From Flavobacteriaceae bacterium UBA3478 (GTDB lineage Bacteria > Bacteroidota > Bacteroidia > Flavobacteriales > Flavobacteriaceae): DNA of 17,108 bases. The translations under genes and the position numbers were made by a program. The DNA is taken from assembly GCA_002381155.1 (NCBI GenBank), contig DFQX01000028.1, forward strand, positions 1-17,108. Reading direction: 5' to 3'. Below the pieces are notes generated by a model. That model saw nothing but the letters and a program-made list of their open reading frames with translations. It did not search any database and was not told where the DNA came from. This document shows, piece by piece, positions 14,442-17,108 of this stretch. Each line of letters starts with the position of its first letter. Within the stretch, counting starts at the first letter, position 1.

Positions 14442-16139
14442 ATGCGGTGGTCACAAAGAGATAAACCAGACTCGGCTTGGGTAGATGCGCTTTACGAAGC
14501 ATTTAATCAAGACCCAACTAAGCCTTTAGATCGAAACTTTTCTAGGCTACTAGTGAGTCGTGGCATAAAAACATATGCTGACGCCCTCTCCTTTTTTAAA
14601 CCAGAAATCGATCAATTACACGATCCTTTCTTAATGAAGGACATGGATCGTGCAGTGTCTCGCATTAAGCAGGGCATTGCCGCCGGCGAACGAATCTTAA
14701 TCTTTGGAGACTATGATGTAGATGGGACTACGGCAGTAGCTTTAGCATACAGTTATCTTGAAAAGCGCGGGGTTGAGGTTTCGTATTACATTCCTGATCG
14801 CTACTTGGAGGGCTACGGCCTTTCTTACCAGGGGATTCAATTCGCAAGTGATAATGACTTCTCTCTAATCATCGCCCTTGACTGTGGTATCAAGTCAACT
14901 GAAGAAGTTGATTTTGCCAGGAGCTTGGGGGTTGATATGGTTATTTGTGACCACCACACACCAGGAGATGTGCTACCAAATGCGGTTGCTATTTTAGATC
15001 CTAAGCGCTTAGATTGCCCGTACCCTTTCAAGGAACTTTGTGGGTGCGGGGTTGGTTTTAAGCTTTTACAAGCTATTGAGACTAGTGAAGGTCGAGGCCT
15101 CGAATCTTTGATGCCATTAACCGATTTGGTGGCTGTTGCTATCGGCGCCGACGTAGTATCTGTGATGGGTGAAAATAGGGTGCTGGCTAATTTGGGGCTT
15201 GAGGTATTGACCAAGAACCCTAGACCGGGTTTCAAAGCCCTGTTAGGTCAGGCGAAACGCGATGTAGTTAGCTTAACAGACCTTAATTTTTCTTTAGCGC
15301 CAAGAATAAATGCGGCAGGCCGCATGAAACAAGGTACTTATGCCGTAAGTTTAATGTTGACGGATAATTTGAGTGCTGCCGAGAAAGAAGCCAAGGCCAT
15401 TGAGCAGTTTAATTTAGATCGAAGAAGCACAGATCAGTCGGTAAGTGATGAGGCCCTTCAGCAAATTATAGAGCTTGGAGAAGAAGACCGAAATAGCACC
15501 GTGGTATACCATCCTGATTGGCACAAAGGAGTCATTGGTATTGTTGCCTCAAGACTCATTAGTTCTTATTATCGTCCAACACTTGTTTTTACAAAAAGCG
15601 GAGAGTATCTAGCCGCCTCAGCGAGATCTGTACAGGGATATGATATTTATTCGGCCATTGATGCCTGTTCCGAGCACTTAATACAGTTTGGCGGTCACGC
15701 CTATGCGGCAGGGTTAAGTCTCAAGGAGTCTTCTTACCAAGATTTTAAAGAAGCCTTTGAAAAACATGTAACGAAAACTCTAAAGCCTGAACACAAAGAG
15801 CCCGAGGTGACCTACGATTATATAATCGACCCCTCTTTTATTTCTCAAAGAAACTTTCGAATCTTGAATCGCTTTGAGCCTTTTGGCCCTGACAATCCAG
15901 AACCGGTCTTTCGATTAAACAAGGTTCAACTTGAGGCAGTCCGATTGATCGGCTCAGAAGGCAAACACCTTAAAGCTCGCTGTCACGGCTTTGACCTTAT
16001 TGGTTTTGGTTTTGGAGAAGCGATTGAGCACACCAAAAACAAAGTCGATCTTTTGGTAACTATTGGTGAAAATAACTGGAACGGTAAACGCCAGCTGCAA
16101 TTACAGCTGAAAGACCTCAGAGAATCTCAGGAAAACTAA
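14442..16139 (+). CDS. recJ: Single-stranded-DNA-specific exonuclease RecJ
   Basis: 5'-3' exonuclease on single-stranded DNA used in RecF-pathway recombination, mismatch and base-excision repair. The 565 residues are a typical full length. DHH-domain metal ligands are visible: FGDYDVDGTTA (88-98, with D90, D92, D94), ALDCGI (145-150, D147), VICDHHTPGD (167-176, D170-H171-H172) and AIGADVVSVMGENR (233-246, D237). LAPRINAAGRM (285-295) ends the core. The DHHA1 domain follows, with HKGVIGIVASRL (361-372), SARSVQGYDIYSAI (393-406) and FGGHAYAAGLSL (416-427), then the OB-like C-terminal region with FEPFGPDNPEPVF. It starts immediately after the OsmC stop. The 3' end overlaps the convergent lpxH-type gene by 23 bp. 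Confidence 0.97.
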   Translation: MRWSQRDKPDSAWVDALYEAFNQDPTKPLDRNFSRLLVSRGIKTYADALSFFKPEIDQLHDPFLMKDMDRAVSRIKQGIAAGERILIFGDYDVDGTTAVALAYSYLEKRGVEVSYYIPDRYLEGYGLSYQGIQFASDNDFSLIIALDCGIKSTEEVDFARSLGVDMVICDHHTPGDVLPNAVAILDPKRLDCPYPFKELCGCGVGFKLLQAIETSEGRGLESLMPLTDLVAVAIGADVVSVMGENRVLANLGLEVLTKNPRPGFKALLGQAKRDVVSLTDLNFSLAPRINAAGRMKQGTYAVSLMLTDNLSAAEKEAKAIEQFNLDRRSTDQSVSDEALQQIIELGEEDRNSTVVYHPDWHKGVIGIVASRLISSYYRPTLVFTKSGEYLAASARSVQGYDIYSAIDACSEHLIQFGGHAYAAGLSLKESSYQDFKEAFEKHVTKTLKPEHKEPEVTYDYIIDPSFISQRNFRILNRFEPFGPDNPEPVFRLNKVQLEAVRLIGSEGKHLKARCHGFDLIGFGFGEAIEHTKNKVDLLVTIGENNWNGKRQLQLQLKDLRESQEN

Positions 16140-16902
16140 CGTCTGAACGAAGACTTTTAAGACTTAACTCTCCCTTTTCCATAATGGCGTAACTGTCATA
16201 TCTTAACCAATCTCCTGTGTTGAAATAAAAGGAGCCACCATTGAGGTGCACTTTCATTGGATAATGGCGATGACCAAACAAGAAATAGTCGAAATAATTC
16301 TGTTTTAGTTTTTCTTCACAATAAGCGATTAACCACTCATTTTCTCTTCCCTTAAATGTTACATCTTCGTCTCCAGAGATGAGTCTATTGTTAAGTGAAG
16401 CTGATTTGCCTAAGCCTACTGCGAAATTGGGATGAAGTCTCGAAAAACACCATTTAGCCACAGGATTGGTGAATAGTTTTTTCATTCGTTTATAACCTTT
16501 ATCGCCGGGCCCAAGGCCATCTCCGTGACCGATGAAGCATCGTTTACCTTGAATTTCAAAAAGCTGTGGCTCATGAAAGACAGGTATTTGGAGCTCTTTC
16601 TCGAAATAATCTCCCATCCAGAGGTCGTGATTTCCTACGAAGAAATAAATCGTCATTCCTTTATCTCTTAGCCGGGCTAATGTTCCTAATACTCGGGTAA
16701 ACCCTTTAGGTACCACTTCTTTGTACTCATACCAGAAGTCAAATAGATCTCCTAGCAAGAACAGTACATCAGTCTTGCCTTCAAGTTCTTCAAGCCATTC
16801 CACAAAGCGCAATTCTCTATCTCGACTTGAAGAGTTGTCTGGCGCTCCGAAGTGTTGGTCACTGGCAAAATAGACCGGTAGCTTGCTTGTGATCTTATGC
16901 AT
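16117..16902 (-). CDS. lpxH: UDP-2,3-diacylglucosamine diphosphatase (LpxH-type metallophosphoesterase)
   Basis: Hydrolyses UDP-2,3-diacylglucosamine to lipid X and UMP in lipid A synthesis, at the inner face of the cytoplasmic membrane. From ATG 16902 it has 261 residues. Calcineurin-type metal ligands: SDQH (14-17, with D15 and H17), LLGDLFDFW (49-57, D52), VGNHD (89-93, N91), GHGDG (125-129, H126) and FGHRHYP (209-215, H211, H213). GDLFDFWYEY and the GHGDGLGPGDKGYK-type block separate LpxH-like enzymes from other phosphoesterases. An upstream in-frame ATG at 16941 lies within the preceding enoyl-CoA hydratase gene and adds unrelated residues, so 16902 is chosen; that ATG overlaps the hydratase stop by 8 bp. 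The family is sure; LpxH against a related function is likely but not proven. Confidence 0.88.
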   Translation of the reverse strand: MHKITSKLPVYFASDQHFGAPDNSSSRDRELRFVEWLEELEGKTDVLFLLGDLFDFWYEYKEVVPKGFTRVLGTLARLRDKGMTIYFFVGNHDLWMGDYFEKELQIPVFHEPQLFEIQGKRCFIGHGDGLGPGDKGYKRMKKLFTNPVAKWCFSRLHPNFAVGLGKSASLNNRLISGDEDVTFKGRENEWLIAYCEEKLKQNYFDYFLFGHRHYPMKVHLNGGSFYFNTGDWLRYDSYAIMEKGELSLKSLRSDVSFPEIL

Positions 16903-17107
16903 TGCGACGATTTTTGAACGCGGTAAGAATCGAGCGAGCATTCTCTGTAAGGGATAGTTTACCCGATTCTTCTGCTCTCTTAAAAAGCAGCTCTTCGTAA
17001 TGTTCGGTTCCTTCCCAAAGTGAATGCTTTAAAGCAGCTAGTGCATCAGGACTATAGCTAGAGAGCTGCGTTAATTTTTCTTCGAGAGCTTTATCTAAAT
17101 CGATTTC
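16895..17107 (-). CDS. Enoyl-CoA hydratase/isomerase family protein, C-terminal end (runs off the window)
   Basis: An open frame enters from the right edge and ends at 16895; 70 residues are visible. They match the C-terminal helical trimerisation part of crotonases: DKALEEKLTQLSSYSPDAL, then KHSLWEGTEHYEELLFKRAE, a SGKLSLTE segment and a final AFKNRRNA. The LWEGT...W/Y..LL..RA..SG.L pattern is one I associate with Bacteroidota methylglutaconyl/enoyl-CoA hydratases of acyl-CoA breakdown, but the catalytic region lies outside the window, so the exact reaction cannot be assigned. Its stop overlaps the chosen lpxH start (ATGCATAA), pointing to a shared transcript and coupled translation. Confidence 0.78.
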   Translation of the reverse strand, partial: EIDLDKALEEKLTQLSSYSPDALAALKHSLWEGTEHYEELLFKRAEESGKLSLTENARSILTAFKNRRNA

Positions 17108-17108
17108 G

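Noticed and set aside
16903..16941. Upstream in-frame ATG for the lpxH-type gene
   Set aside because: It lies within the enoyl-CoA hydratase coding end and adds 13 non-family residues; ATG 16902 overlaps the hydratase stop in a typical coupled arrangement.
1..17108. Search for a defence system, phage, transposon, CRISPR array, tRNA-linked integration site or secondary-metabolite cluster
   Set aside because: All sizeable frames are accounted for by housekeeping genes; no recombinase, transposase, regular repeats or terminal inverted repeats were seen.

Overview
The window reads as a compact, ordinary chromosomal segment of a member of the Bacteroidota, most likely order Flavobacteriales (a Cryomorphaceae/Schleiferiaceae-like lineage is my guess). 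Evidence: the protein sequences have Bacteroidota character, for example a thymidine kinase with an eroded zinc site, a PSP1/RicT protein directly before a class A penicillin-binding protein, and an S9 peptidase lipoprotein. Several start codons are preceded by the Bacteroidota -7 promoter element TAnnTTTG. Shine-Dalgarno sequences are largely absent, and G+C is moderate by eye. I see no rRNA, tRNA, CRISPR array, insertion sequence, phage or plasmid gene.

Layout. (1) 2-3254: the C-terminal end of DprA (+) meets trpS (-) tail to tail. A lysophospholipid acyltransferase (+) diverges from trpS and its 3' end overlaps recA (-). (2) 3255-3386: a 132-bp divergent control region between recA and trhO, with a perfect 8-3-8 inverted repeat over the presumed recA -7 box and start point. 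(3) 3387-8033: rightward genes trhO, ricT (PSP1 domain) and a class A penicillin-binding protein. The slot between the last two, where I recall gldH in gliding flavobacteria, is empty. (4) 8049-13016: leftward genes tdk, alr, asd and an S9 prolyl oligopeptidase lipoprotein. tdk and alr overlap by 11 bp; asd and the peptidase each appear to have their own promoter. (5) 13110-16139: a tight rightward cluster of a 59-codon small ORF, rsmI, a YhfA-type osmC and recJ, with gaps of 4, 35 and 0 bp. (6) 16117-17107: leftward lpxH-type hydrolase overlapping the end of an enoyl-CoA hydratase that runs off the window.

Functionally the window covers DNA uptake/recombination/repair (dprA, recA, recJ), translation and RNA modification (trpS, trhO, rsmI), cell-envelope synthesis (acyltransferase, penicillin-binding protein, alanine racemase, aspartate-semialdehyde dehydrogenase feeding diaminopimelate, lipid A precursor hydrolase), dTMP salvage (tdk) and peptide breakdown. 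The longest stretches without a gene are 3255-3386 and 13017-13109; nothing over 300 bp is empty.

I did not find a convincing undescribed multi-gene system. The most worthwhile leads are the recA operator-like palindrome, the small ORF before rsmI, the palindromes upstream of asd, the Cys-rich N-terminus and basic tail of RicT, and the absent gldH.
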